Positions 16,143 to 24,005 of a stretch of DNA of 64,000 nt are shown in pieces. The stretch is from Bradyrhizobium sp. (lineage in GTDB: Bacteria > Pseudomonadota > Alphaproteobacteria > Rhizobiales > Xanthobacteraceae). Where the stretch lies: NCBI RefSeq assembly GCF_027307225.1, contig NZ_DAHUXJ010000154.1:1-64000 (forward strand), read 5' to 3'. Both the position numbers and the translations under genes were made by a program. Every line of letters begins with the position of its first letter. Position 1 is the first letter of the stretch. The notes below the pieces were generated by a model. It was given only the letters and a program-made list of their open reading frames with translations, was not told the origin of the DNA and did not search any database.

Positions 16143-17075
16143 TCACGGATGCTGTTCGTTCTTTGCGGCGCGCATTCCTTGTGTAGCAGTATCTCTTTCA
16201 CACATATACGCGCCGTCTTTGGTGTTTCCGTAATTGTGAGTTCCCGCAAAATGATAGATTTTGGACCGCAAGTTCACCCAAACAACGGTATCTCCCAAGC
16301 AGGAAGCCTTCGCTTGAGCCTCAGTTGCGTATTGGCCAGTTCCGGACGGCGATCCGGTGGATGGTGCCCGTTGCGTAGTACCGTAGGGCGGTTCTGACGA
16401 CGGCCTTGAAGCGGTTGGTGCAGGCGGCGGTGACGGTGACGGTGGCGGTGGGGCGGCAGTCGTCGTAGGCGCTGGGGCAGGGGCTGGAGCCACCGTAGGC
16501 GTTGCGACAGTTCCGGCCCGGCATGCCGCGACATACGCTCTTTCTGTGATGCCTCTAGCTTGGAAGTTGGCTTTATCAGCACGCCATTCTTCGGTGCAGG
16601 CTTTAGCGGTTTTTGCCCCCGCATTGCCTTCAGGCGCTGTTGCAACAGGAGGAGGCGCAGCCGTCGGCGCTGGACTTGGTGCAGCGGTCGGGGTTACGGC
16701 GGTCCCGGCGCGACAAGCAGCTACGTATGCTCTTTCCGTGATGCCCTTAGCCTGGAAATTCGCTTTATCCGCCCGCCATTCTTCGGTGCAAGCTTTGGCG
16801 GTCTTTCCGCCCGTGCCGCTACCTGGAAAGGTCGTGCTGGGTGCCGTCGCTGTGGGGGCTGAAGGCGGAGCAGTGGTAGGGACTGCCGCCGTTCCGGCCC
16901 GACACTGCGCTACATATGCCTTCTCTGTAATGCCCTTCGCTTGGAAATTGGCCTTGTCCGCTCGCCACTCTTCGGTGCAAGCTTTAGCGGTCTTCCCTTG
17001 AGCCAATACGGGGATGGAAAACGCGAAGAAACCGACTATGACAGCGCCGGTTGATACTAGAATCAGTTTTTTCAT
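16143..17075 (-). CDS. Exported protein with three C-x-E-E-W repeats and Pro-rich spacers
   Basis: A 310-residue protein with a signal peptide (M-K-K-L start, cleavage near V-L-A-Q-G) and a GGGAGGA ribosome site 6 nt before ATG 17075. The mature region has three near-identical units of about 35 residues, each carrying K-A-C-T-E-E-W-R-A-D-K-A-N-F-Q and ending Y-V-A-x-C-R-A-G-T, separated by Ala/Pro/Thr spacers. Two Cys per unit suggest a disulphide-closed hairpin module, seen singly in many Bradyrhizobium exported proteins. The C-terminal 60 residues (V-V-W-V-N then Y-H-F-A-G-T, Y-G-N-T-K) form another small domain common there. Probably an envelope protein; binding partner unknown. Confidence 0.7.
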   Translation of the reverse strand: MKKLILVSTGAVIVGFFAFSIPVLAQGKTAKACTEEWRADKANFQAKGITEKAYVAQCRAGTAAVPTTAPPSAPTATAPSTTFPGSGTGGKTAKACTEEWRADKANFQAKGITERAYVAACRAGTAVTPTAAPSPAPTAAPPPVATAPEGNAGAKTAKACTEEWRADKANFQARGITERAYVAACRAGTVATPTVAPAPAPAPTTTAAPPPPSPSPPPAPTASRPSSEPPYGTTQRAPSTGSPSGTGQYATEAQAKASCLGDTVVWVNLRSKIYHFAGTHNYGNTKDGAYMCERDTATQGMRAAKNEQHP

Positions 17076-17162
17076 TAAACATCCTCCCAGCAAATGCAAT
17101 TGACGGTTGTCAGCTTAACATAAGACTCTCAACGCCGTCATTCCCACCTAAAGCATGTTAAC

Positions 17163-17591
17163 TCAGCATTTGCCGTTATCGGGTGGTTTGGGCAGCCGCC
17201 GTTTCACAGATCGAGCCAGTTCGTCGAACGAGTCAAACTTCTCTACACCATGCAAGAATTCACCTTCCACGTAACCATCGTCTCGAATTCTGTAGCCCAC
17301 GCCATAGAGATAGCCGACTTCCTGACCTAATGCCCGACCAATTAAAACCGTCTCTACGTCGAGCGGGGGCTTCAACGGATTGATATGCCCTGTTGATCGC
17401 ATCTGCCTAAAGGGCATGTGCATTCCAGTAACTTCCGTCTCGCATGATCCGTTGGGCTCTGATTTTTTTTTATTCGTTGGATAGTCTGACGTGCCGGAAA
17501 TTCGAGACAATATTGCTCGATGAGGACTAACCTCGTACTCAAAGAACAAATCCTTTTCGATTTTGACTCGCCGCTTAATCATGGGCTTCAT
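17163..17591 (-). CDS. Hypothetical protein
   Basis: A 142-residue protein with an M-K-P-M-I-K-R-R-V-K start and no signal peptide. It contains a G-Y-L-Y-G-V-G-Y-R-I-R-D-D-G-Y-V-E-G turn-rich segment (about 92-109) suggesting a small beta sheet. Cys occurs only at about residue 50 and at the very end. Family not recognised; no obvious partner. Confidence 0.45.
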   Translation of the reverse strand: MKPMIKRRVKIEKDLFFEYEVSPHRAILSRISGTSDYPTNKKKSEPNGSCETEVTGMHMPFRQMRSTGHINPLKPPLDVETVLIGRALGQEVGYLYGVGYRIRDDGYVEGEFLHGVEKFDSFDELARSVKRRLPKPPDNGKC

Positions 17592-17601
17592 TCGTGCTTA
17601 G

Positions 17602-17895
17602 CTAGGAGCATGTCGGCAGTCTAGCGGTCATGGATTTCAGCCCCCGGGGCGACGCGCCAATCCGCGAAGCCGATAACTTGCGCTGACAGGCGTGTGGTCC
17701 ATCCCAGCACTTGTAGCCAATATCCGTTGAGCAGCCAAAGGCACGAGGAATTGCGGCTCTCGCAGCAGAGCTTCTCGTCGGAACGTTGAAAGTTTGGCCT
17801 CGTGAAACCCAACGAATAGGCCAATTCCTCACCCTAACGCTATGGCGCGACAAAGCGTGACCTGATGTTCTCTTTTGCAAAGCAGCGGGCTTCAT
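17602..17895 (-). other. Possible small gene, frame undecided
   Basis: Two overlapping minus-strand frames compete: one of 97 codons (17895-17602), rich in Ser/Arg with C-S-T-D-I-G-Y-K-C-W, and one of 67 codons (17824-17621) with N-S-S-C-L-W-L-L-N-G. Neither shows a family signature or clear ribosome site. A degraded gene is as likely as a live one. Confidence 0.25.
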
Positions 17896-17899
17896 TACG

Positions 17900-18607
17900 T
17901 CACTTCCGCATGCTGTCGCGTTGCCTCTCGGCTTCGACGATACTAGCGAAGAGCTTCTGTGTTTCGATTTTTGCGTCGGTTTCCGTCAGTTTCCGTCTGT
18001 CAACCCGCTCGGATATTTGAAGGCGCTTCGTATTGAAGTCCTCAATGAGGTCCATGTAGCGGTAGTTGGCTCTTCTAAAAGCTTGGATGATGCGAGGATT
18101 GGCACATTCAGCCGACGCGACGAAAGATTTCAGTTCGCCGTTGATCCTCTTATTTCTGCACTCGGCGATTGCCGCGACCATTTCGTTTTGCGCGACCACC
18201 ATAGCGTCTTGTGGCGGTTGGCTGAGCGCTTGCTGCGGTAACGGCGCGCCCATTTCGCGAAGTTTACGTTGCGCATCGAGCGCCTGCTGATGTTCCTTAG
18301 CGTTCGCCTGTTGCGTCCCTTCAACTCGTTCCGCCATTATTTGTGCCGCCGTGCATCGCCCAGCCAACTCGATACTTTGCGGAAGAGATTTATTTTCGAT
18401 TGCATCTGCTTGTAGGCAGACGATTGTCGCGTTTCGCTTGAATTGCTCTAGCGTTCCGCAGGTACCGTTAATGCAACAGCTTCCGCCCGGCATACATGGA
18501 GGTGTTTGAGCAAAAGCAACTCCGCTGACGGCGACAAATACAATTGCGAAAAGCATCTTAATCGGGAATGCTGCTCGCAACGCGATACTGTCCAGCTTGG
18601 CAATCAT
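17900..18607 (-). CDS. Exported protein of unknown function
   Basis: A 235-residue protein with a signal peptide whose hydrophobic core is L-F-A-I-V-F-V-A-V-S-G-V-A and whose probable cleavage follows A-F-A. ATG 18607 has GGGGG upstream; ATG 18619 is also possible. The mature N-terminus is Cys-rich (C-M-P-G-G-S-C-C-I-N-G-T-C-G) and the remainder is a long charged helical region (about 85-235), probably coiled-coil. Bradyrhizobium genomes hold several such exported proteins of unknown role. Likely periplasmic. Confidence 0.6.
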   Translation of the reverse strand: MIAKLDSIALRAAFPIKMLFAIVFVAVSGVAFAQTPPCMPGGSCCINGTCGTLEQFKRNATIVCLQADAIENKSLPQSIELAGRCTAAQIMAERVEGTQQANAKEHQQALDAQRKLREMGAPLPQQALSQPPQDAMVVAQNEMVAAIAECRNKRINGELKSFVASAECANPRIIQAFRRANYRYMDLIEDFNTKRLQISERVDRRKLTETDAKIETQKLFASIVEAERQRDSMRK

Positions 18608-18980
18608 TGATGCCCCCATCGCAAGTCTCGGGGCGGGATCATCGGGTAAAAGGCGCTTCTGTCAATCAGGGGATGTGCCTGCTGGCTTGCCGCGCGGCGC
18701 GAAAAATGCGGGCAATTTTCGGACATGCTGAGAATCGTGGAGGCAACGCGCCTAAAGGATCTTCATTTCACCGTTGAGGACGGGACCGACGGTTCCCGGT
18801 CTTTAGCTGAGGTATCTTGGCGGCGTTGGCCTAGCGATTGATAGCCGAGCTTTGGCGGGTAACATTGCCGAACGCCGCCCCTCGAAAACCCCCCGAAGTA
18901 TGGCGTGAACGAAACGCGAAGAGGGTGGCCGGAAGCCGATGAAAAACACTGAAAATACAAAGGCTGACGACTTGGGAAGG
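18608..18980. other. Non-coding right end of the island
   Basis: About 370 bp between the last island gene and the tRNA fragment. I see no plausible gene. The frames that cross it are antisense readings continuing from the tRNA fragment. Confidence 0.5.
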
Positions 18981-19028
18981 GCGTTCGGGACGCAGGGGTC
19001 GCAGGTTCGAATCCTGCCGCTCCGACCA
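18981..19028 (+). other. 3' fragment of tRNA-Pro(CGG): island attachment site
   Basis: The 48 bases give the anticodon loop TTCGGGA (18984-18990, anticodon CGG at 18986-18988), the T arm GCAGG-TTCGAAT-CCTGC (19001-19017), the 3' acceptor strand CGCTCCG (19018-19024), discriminator A and encoded CCA. Upstream of 18981 the sequence no longer pairs with the anticodon stem and there is no D arm or 5' acceptor strand, so it is not a functional tRNA. This is the displaced original 3' end left when an element integrated in the tRNA gene; the restored tRNA should lie at the island's other end, off-window. Confidence 0.85.
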
Positions 19029-19324
19029 ACTTCTCAACTCCTTTTAGATACGACTGTTTTCGAGCGCAACGACTGGCTGCCATGATTGACCCCATGGCCC
19101 GGTCAGCGCTGGCCTTCGCCTCTCTATTGCTGGTGGCGGCTTGAAGGATCGGAATCAGCCGCGCCGCTTCGCTCTTTACGAGCTCGGCGAGCCGCTTTTT
19201 GACCTGTTTCCTTCTCAAGATCGCCATCTGAAAGATGGCGGCCGCCACCCAATACCTCATCACGATTGCCTCCCTTGCGCGGTGCCCGCTGCCGCCGTGC
19301 CTGGCGACGCCGTCAAATCTGCGG
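19029..19324. other. First chromosomal intergenic segment after the island
   Basis: Between the tRNA fragment and the BKACE gene. It holds a hairpin at 19222-19240. A minus-strand frame starting at 19263 (M-M-R-Y-W-V-A-A-A-I-F) could be a small gene, but it reads straight through the tRNA fragment into the island with the well-known artefact G-F-E-P-A-T-P, so at most its first 75 codons could be genuine. Confidence 0.4.
19222..19240. terminator. Hairpin 3' of the BKACE gene
   Basis: CGCCATCT and AGATGGCG form a perfect 8-bp stem with a GAA loop, about 85 bp beyond the BKACE stop on the minus strand. No long T-run follows, so terminator function is tentative. Confidence 0.4.
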
Positions 19325-20251
19325 TTAGACCTCGAGCTTGTCGCCGCCCTTCAGATCGAGAATTTCGCGGGCTTCGTCGGAGCTTGCGATCTCGAGACCA
19401 AGCCCCTCGATGATCTTGCGGGCGAGCAGCACCTGCTCGGCGTTCGAGGCTGCCATCCGCCCCGGCGCGGCCCACAGCGAGTCCTCCAGCCCGACGCGGA
19501 CGTTGCCGCCCATGGCGGCCGACATCGCCGCGATCGGCAACTGGTTGCGTCCGGCGCCGAGTACCGACCAGATCATCTTGTCGCCGAACAGCCGGTCCGC
19601 GGTGCGCTTCATGTGCAGCACGTCGTCGGGATGCGCGCCGATCCCGCCCTGCAGGCCGAACACGGTCTGGATGAACAGAGGCGGCTTTACCAGGCCCTGA
19701 TCGAGGAAATATTTGAGGTTATAGAGGTGGGCGGTGTCGTAGCATTCGAACTCGAAACGGGAGCCACTTTCCGCAAGTGTCGTAAGCACATATTCGATAT
19801 CCTGAAAGGTGTTGCGAAACACGATGTCCTTGTTTTCGACGTGCTTGCGCTCCCATTCGTGCTCGAACTTGTTGAAGCGGTTGAGCATGCCGAAGAAGGC
19901 GAAGTTCATCGATCCCATGTTGAGCGATGCGACCTCGGGCTTGTAGGTCGCCGCTGGCCGCACCCGTTCGTCGACCGTCATGGTCGGCGAGCCACCGGTG
20001 GTAAGATTGATCACGCAATTCGAGCGCTGCTTGATGATCTTGAGGAAAGGCGCGAAGGCCGCCGGACTTTGATCGGGCTGGCCGGTCCTGGGGTTTCTTG
20101 CATGCAGATGCACGATCGCGGCTCCTGCTTCCGCCGCCTCGACCGCGGCATCGGCGATTTCCTGCGGCGTCACCGGGAGCGCCTTCGACATCGAAGGCGT
20201 ATGGATCGCGCCGGTCACGGCGCAGGTGATGATGACTTTGCGGGGGGCCAT
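19325..20251 (-). CDS. Beta-keto acid cleavage enzyme (BKACE, DUF849)
   Basis: A 308-residue TIM-barrel protein of the family founded by 3-keto-5-aminohexanoate cleavage enzyme. Visible markers are I-I-T-C-A-V-T-G at the first strand, the metal-binding H-L-H-A-R (49-53), F-E-C-Y-D and G-L-Q-G-G-I-G. The family condenses a beta-keto acid with acetyl-CoA and splits it into a CoA thioester and a shortened product. It lies 30 bp after the dehydrogenase gene, which could generate the beta-keto substrate, as in carnitine breakdown. The actual substrate cannot be read from sequence. The first gene of the backbone beyond the island. Confidence 0.9.
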   Translation of the reverse strand: MAPRKVIITCAVTGAIHTPSMSKALPVTPQEIADAAVEAAEAGAAIVHLHARNPRTGQPDQSPAAFAPFLKIIKQRSNCVINLTTGGSPTMTVDERVRPAATYKPEVASLNMGSMNFAFFGMLNRFNKFEHEWERKHVENKDIVFRNTFQDIEYVLTTLAESGSRFEFECYDTAHLYNLKYFLDQGLVKPPLFIQTVFGLQGGIGAHPDDVLHMKRTADRLFGDKMIWSVLGAGRNQLPIAAMSAAMGGNVRVGLEDSLWAAPGRMAASNAEQVLLARKIIEGLGLEIASSDEAREILDLKGGDKLEV

Positions 20252-20281
20252 GGTTTTTTGCCTTTTTTGAGGAGGATGGAG

Positions 20282-21229
20282 TCAGGACTTATTGGCTTGG
20301 TTGATCTTGTGGGCCGCGAGCGCGGCGAGGCGTTCATTGCGTCGAGCGGTCAATGCTGCGATGCGCTCGGCCTCCGGCGGGTAGGGCCACGCCGCGATCA
20401 CCGCCTCGACATTCGGGCTTTCGTACACGGCGGGACCGGCCGCGGACGCGGCGAGTTCCTTGTAGAAGCCGGTGTAGCGCGCGCAATAGTCCGGGATGCC
20501 GCCGGGCGCATTTAGTTCGATGGTCTCGAACGGCCCGAGAAACGACCAGCGCAGACCAAGCCCGTCCTTGACGGTGTGGTCGAGGTCCTCCGCCGAGATA
20601 TAGCCTTCGCCGACCAGCCGGAACGCTTCAGCGAGCAGCGCGCCTTGCAGGCGGTTGAGCACAAAGCCGTTGACCTCCTTGTTGATCGTGACCGGCACCT
20701 GTCCGATTTCGCGGTAGATCGTACGTGCCCGCTCGATCGCCTCGGGCGAGGTCCAGGGCGCGCCGCAAAGTTCCACCAGCGGCACCAGATGCGGCGGGTT
20801 GACCGGATGGCCCACCAGGCAGCGCGCGCGGCCAGGCAGATCCTCGGTGAAGCGCGAGGCCGTGATCGCCGAAGTCGAGGAGACGAGCAGCGCGTCCTTT
20901 CGCGTCAGCCGGTCGAGCTGGGCGAAGATGACCCGCTTGTCCTCGAGCTTTTCCGGTCCGTTCTCCTGAACGAATTCGACATCGTGCACCGCTTCCTCGA
21001 AACTGCCGGCCACCGAAACCCGCGCGACGGCACTATCGGGATCGTCGGCGAGGCCATGGCGCGCCAGCATGTGCAACTCGTCGCGAATGAGGCGCGGGGC
21101 GGCCTTGAGCGTTGCGATGTGCGGATCGGTCAACCGCACGTTCCACCCTGCGCGGGCGAAGATCGCGGCCCAGGCCCGTCCAATCAGCCCAGCGCCAACG
21201 ATGGCGACGTTGCGTTCAGCGTTGGCCAT
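20282..21229 (-). CDS. 3-hydroxyacyl-CoA/carnitine dehydrogenase-type oxidoreductase
   Basis: A 315-residue NAD-dependent dehydrogenase. The Rossmann motif is G-A-G-L-I-G-R-A-W (12-20), followed by S-S-T-S-A-I-T-A, the conserved G-H-P-V-N-P-P-H with the catalytic His, and E-V-N-G-F-V-L-N-R-L. This subgroup includes L-carnitine 3-dehydrogenase, lambda-crystallin and L-gulonate dehydrogenase as well as 3-hydroxybutyryl-CoA dehydrogenase, so it oxidises a 3-hydroxy acid or its CoA ester. Coupled with the downstream BKACE it would oxidise then cleave a beta-hydroxy acid. Divergent from the SDR gene across 93 bp. Confidence 0.88.
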   Translation of the reverse strand: MANAERNVAIVGAGLIGRAWAAIFARAGWNVRLTDPHIATLKAAPRLIRDELHMLARHGLADDPDSAVARVSVAGSFEEAVHDVEFVQENGPEKLEDKRVIFAQLDRLTRKDALLVSSTSAITASRFTEDLPGRARCLVGHPVNPPHLVPLVELCGAPWTSPEAIERARTIYREIGQVPVTINKEVNGFVLNRLQGALLAEAFRLVGEGYISAEDLDHTVKDGLGLRWSFLGPFETIELNAPGGIPDYCARYTGFYKELAASAAGPAVYESPNVEAVIAAWPYPPEAERIAALTARRNERLAALAAHKINQANKS

Positions 21230-21261
21230 TTCTGTCTCTCACCGGTTTTCCTTGCCGTGAT

Positions 21262-21273
21262 CTGTCATGACAG
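21262..21273. promoter_or_regulatory. Palindrome between divergent catabolic operons
   Basis: CTGTCATGACAG is a perfect 12-bp palindrome in the 93-bp gap between the dehydrogenase start (21229) and the SDR start (21323). Its position makes it a candidate operator controlling both directions. No regulator gene is adjacent, so the binding protein is unknown. Confidence 0.4.
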
Positions 21274-21322
21274 TTAGAGTTGCAAAAGACAGGACGCTTG
21301 TCGACCTGCCCCACGAGTGATC

Positions 21323-22099
21323 ATGAATCTCGACATCAACGGTTTGCGCGTGCTGGTGACGGCAGGCGCCAACGGCATCGGGCTCGCCATCGCGCGCGCT
21401 TTCGTGCGCGAGGGCGCAAAGGTCCACACCTGCGACGTCGATGATGCGGCACTCGCGGCGCTGGCCCGAACCGATCCTGCGATCACCCAGACCAAGTGCG
21501 ACGTTTCCGACCGCAGGACGGTGAAGCATTTGTTTGACGAGGCGATCGGAAATCTTCGCGGTCTCGACGTGCTGGTGAACAATGCCGGTGTCGCCGGCCC
21601 GACCTCGAAGGTCGATGAGATGCACCCGGAAGATTGGGACCGCTGCGTGGACATCTGCCTGACCGGGCAATTCAATTGCACGCGGCTCGCCGTGCCGCAG
21701 TTGCGCAAGAGCAGGAACGCCTCGATCGTGAATATCTCGTCGGCGGCAGGAAAGCTCGGCTTTGCGATGCGAACGCCCTACGCGGCGGCGAAATGGGGCG
21801 TGATCGGCTTCACCAAGTCGCTGTCGATCGAGCTTGGACCGGACAATATTCGCGTCAATGCGATCCTGCCTGGCCTCGTTGCCGGTGACAGGCAACGCCG
21901 CGTGCTGGAGGCAAAAGCGCAGCAGCGCGGCATTTCCTATGCCGAGATGGAGCGCACCGCATTCTCCTTCACCTCGATCAAGGAATATGTGACGCCCGAT
22001 CAGCTCGCCGATCAAATCCTCTTCATGTGCAGTCCGCGCGGCAAGACGATTTCCGGACAGGCGATCTCGATCTGCGGTGACACGCAAATGCTGGGATAG
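21323..22099 (+). CDS. Short-chain dehydrogenase/reductase (SDR)
   Basis: A 258-residue classical SDR. The cofactor motif is T-A-G-A-N-G-I-G, followed by N-N-A-G-V-A-G, the catalytic Ser in N-I-S-S-A-A-G and Tyr/Lys in P-Y-A-A-A-K-W-G. The acidic residue after the second strand (C-D-V-D) favours NAD(H). ATG 21323 is chosen over the GTG 6 bp upstream, as it begins the family-like M-N-L-D-I-N-G-L. First gene of the plus-strand catabolic cluster that includes hydrolases and an ABC importer, so it probably oxidises an alcohol intermediate of the same pathway. Confidence 0.88.
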   Translation: MNLDINGLRVLVTAGANGIGLAIARAFVREGAKVHTCDVDDAALAALARTDPAITQTKCDVSDRRTVKHLFDEAIGNLRGLDVLVNNAGVAGPTSKVDEMHPEDWDRCVDICLTGQFNCTRLAVPQLRKSRNASIVNISSAAGKLGFAMRTPYAAAKWGVIGFTKSLSIELGPDNIRVNAILPGLVAGDRQRRVLEAKAQQRGISYAEMERTAFSFTSIKEYVTPDQLADQILFMCSPRGKTISGQAISICGDTQMLG

Positions 22100-22210
22100 G
22101 CGAGAGGGGGCAAAAACGCAGGGGTGACGTCGCCCGCAGGGCGATGACAGCCGGCCCACGATTTGCTCAAATTCTGGCGCGACTGAAGTTCCCGCTCGCT
22201 GGAAATCCAA

Positions 22211-23002
22211 ATGCATTTTATCGAACTGGACGGTGTTGCGCTTCGCTTCGAGTTGAGCGGCACGGGTGAGCGTACGCTGGTGCTGGTGCATGAAATGGGC
22301 GGCTCGCTCGAAAGCTGGGACGAGGTCGTTCCGCATGTTGCCTCGTTGCGCCGTGTCCTGCGCTACGACACCCGCGGGGCAGGGATGTCGCAGAAAGTCC
22401 GTGGCGAGCTCAGCTTTGCCGCCATGGCAGCCGATATTGCCGCGCTGCTCGATGCACTGCGGATAAGCGGCAGGGTGGCGCTGGCAGGCGTTGCCGTCGG
22501 CGGCGCCATCGCGCTTCAATTCGCGGGCCAATATCCGGAGCGAGCAAGCGCCGTCATCGTCGGCAGTCCGGCCACCGGGATCGCAGCCGCGCGCCGTCCG
22601 GCGGCGCTTGAACGCGTTGCCAGGATCGAGGCGCTCGGGATGGCATCCGTCGTCGAGGATTCGATGCTGAACGGCTACCCACCGGAGCTGCGCGGTGATG
22701 GCAAGCGCTTTGAGCAATTCCAGGCGCGCTGGCTTGGCAACGATCCCTCGAGTTACGCGACGATCTGGCGAATGCTGGCGAACGCCGACATGCAGGAAAC
22801 CCTGAGCAAGATCAGGTGCCCGGCGCTTGTAATCGGCGGAAGCCTTGATCGCGTCCGGCCACCGGCGATTGCGCAGGAATTGGCCAAAACGATACCAGGC
22901 GCCCGTTATCTCGAAGTACGTACCGGGCATTATATGGCGGTCCAGACTCCCGGCCTGATCGCGAACTGCATCGACGAGTATCTCACATCCATCGGTGCCT
23001 GA
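22211..23002 (+). CDS. Alpha/beta-hydrolase with Ala at the nucleophile position
   Basis: A 263-residue alpha/beta-hydrolase of 3-oxoadipate enol-lactonase type: L-V-L-V-H-E-M-G-G at the oxyanion strand, Y-D-T-R-G-A-G-M-S, and late G-G-S-L-D-R with the acid and R-T-G-H-Y with the His. The nucleophile elbow reads G-V-A-V-G-G (93-98), so Ala95 (codon 22493-22495, GCC) stands where Ser is expected. Either catalysis does not use a nucleophile, or the protein binds rather than hydrolyses. The frame is otherwise intact, so this is not a decayed gene. It sits 111 bp after the SDR gene within the catabolic cluster. Confidence 0.82.
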   Translation: MHFIELDGVALRFELSGTGERTLVLVHEMGGSLESWDEVVPHVASLRRVLRYDTRGAGMSQKVRGELSFAAMAADIAALLDALRISGRVALAGVAVGGAIALQFAGQYPERASAVIVGSPATGIAAARRPAALERVARIEALGMASVVEDSMLNGYPPELRGDGKRFEQFQARWLGNDPSSYATIWRMLANADMQETLSKIRCPALVIGGSLDRVRPPAIAQELAKTIPGARYLEVRTGHYMAVQTPGLIANCIDEYLTSIGA

Positions 23003-23039
23003 CGGATCAGCTTCCCTCCAGTGTATCAAGGTCGCCCCC

Positions 23040-23927
23040 ATGACTTCCCAGCCCCTGCAGCAAATTCCCGGCCTCTATCGTCGCAAGATCGGGGACATTA
23101 TCGTTACCGCCGTCAGCGACGGTTACCTCGACGGCAATCTCGAAGTGATGCGCAACGTCGATCTGCAAATGGCGGAGACGATCCTGCGCGAGGCGTTTCG
23201 CCCTGCGCGCCGAACCAGCGTCAACACCTTCCTGATCCGGTCAAAAGGACGCACCGCGATCATCGACACCGGATCGGGCAATTATCTCATGCCGACCGCA
23301 GGTCACGTTCATCGCAATCTCGTCGCAGGCGGCATCGATCCGAAGTCGATCGACACGGTGCTCCTGACCCATATGCACCCGGATCATTCCGCCGGGCTGA
23401 CCGACATGTCGAACGGCGAGCTGCTGTTTCCGAATGCGGAACTGGTCGTGCACGAATACGAACTACCGCACTGGTTCGACGACGGCGCGATGGCCAAGGC
23501 CGATGAGCGCTCGAAGAAGCTGTTTTTCCAGGCAGGCCGCGAACAGGTCGCGCCCTACAAGAACCGCACGCGCTTGTTCAAGCAGGGCGAAATCTTTCCC
23601 GGCGTGACGGCGGTGCCAAGCCATGGACATACGCCGGGCCACACCGCCTATCTGGTCGCATCAGGCGATCATCAATTGATGATCTGGGGCGACACGGTTC
23701 ATGTGCCGGAAGTGCAGACCGCGCATCCCGAAGCCGGCATGGCCTTCGATACCGATCTGGCGCAAGCGGCAGCATCCCGAAAGCGCATGTTTGACCGGGT
23801 CAGCGCCGACGGCGTCCTCATCGCGGGGATGCATACGCATTTCCCGGGCTTTGGGCGGTTGGCGCGGCGCGGCGACGCTTATGCACTTTATCCGGAAGCA
23901 TGGGTGCACAGCTTCGACCAGGCCTGA
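23040..23927 (+). CDS. Metallo-beta-lactamase-fold hydrolase
   Basis: A 295-residue MBL-fold protein related to AHL-lactonase-type and other lactone or ester hydrolases. Metal ligands are visible: H-M-H-P-D-H, the His in G-H-T-P-G-H, the Asp in W-G-D-T-V-H and a final H in G-M-H-T-H-F-P-G. An exported form is unlikely, as no signal peptide is present. ATG 23040 is taken because the frame upstream to 22995 overlaps the previous gene. It belongs to the plus-strand cluster and probably opens a ring or ester in the pathway; the substrate is unknown. Confidence 0.87.
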   Translation: MTSQPLQQIPGLYRRKIGDIIVTAVSDGYLDGNLEVMRNVDLQMAETILREAFRPARRTSVNTFLIRSKGRTAIIDTGSGNYLMPTAGHVHRNLVAGGIDPKSIDTVLLTHMHPDHSAGLTDMSNGELLFPNAELVVHEYELPHWFDDGAMAKADERSKKLFFQAGREQVAPYKNRTRLFKQGEIFPGVTAVPSHGHTPGHTAYLVASGDHQLMIWGDTVHVPEVQTAHPEAGMAFDTDLAQAAASRKRMFDRVSADGVLIAGMHTHFPGFGRLARRGDAYALYPEAWVHSFDQA

Positions 23928-23946
23928 CGAACGCCATTCGTTCGCG

Positions 23947-23965
23947 CCACTTTCCGAAGTTCGTG
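23947..23965. repeat. Solitary arm of the class A palindromic repeat
   Basis: The 19 bases CCACTTTCCGAAGTTCGTG are identical to the left arm of the first hairpin of the class A repeat (for example 46261-46279) but no complementary arm follows. It is a deletion derivative or a degenerate copy, located 41 bp before the deacetylase start. Confidence 0.6.
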
Positions 23966-24005
23966 TTACATCTTCGCGCTCTTTGGCTCTCACCCGGAGA
24001 TGATG

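Larger units (their letters stand above)
1..19028. mobile_element. Genomic island (right part) ending at a tRNA-Pro fragment
   Basis: The segment left of 19028 is visibly more A/T-rich than the rest and is dominated by accessory genes: an XRE regulator, an integrase, HNH and PD-(D/E)XK proteins, HEPN-like proteins and an HXS cassette. It ends exactly at a 48-nt 3' fragment of a tRNA-Pro gene, the usual scar of tyrosine-recombinase integration into a tRNA 3' end. Right of it come ordinary GC-rich metabolic genes. The left end is outside the window, so total size and the reconstituted tRNA cannot be seen. Whether the integrase at 2905-3486 made this insertion is unknown, because island integrases usually sit next to the intact tRNA. 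Confidence 0.75.

Noticed and set aside
18763-19263. Minus-strand ORF of 166 codons with G-A-A-G-F-E-P-A-T-P-A-S
   Set aside because: This string is the known antisense translation of a tRNA T arm and appears in many spurious annotations. The frame crosses the island boundary and the tRNA fragment.
19235-20515. Plus-strand 426-codon ORF
   Set aside because: Antisense to the BKACE gene and part of the dehydrogenase gene.
21239-23041. Minus-strand 600-codon ORF
   Set aside because: Antisense to the SDR and alpha/beta hydrolase genes, whose motifs are intact on the plus strand.
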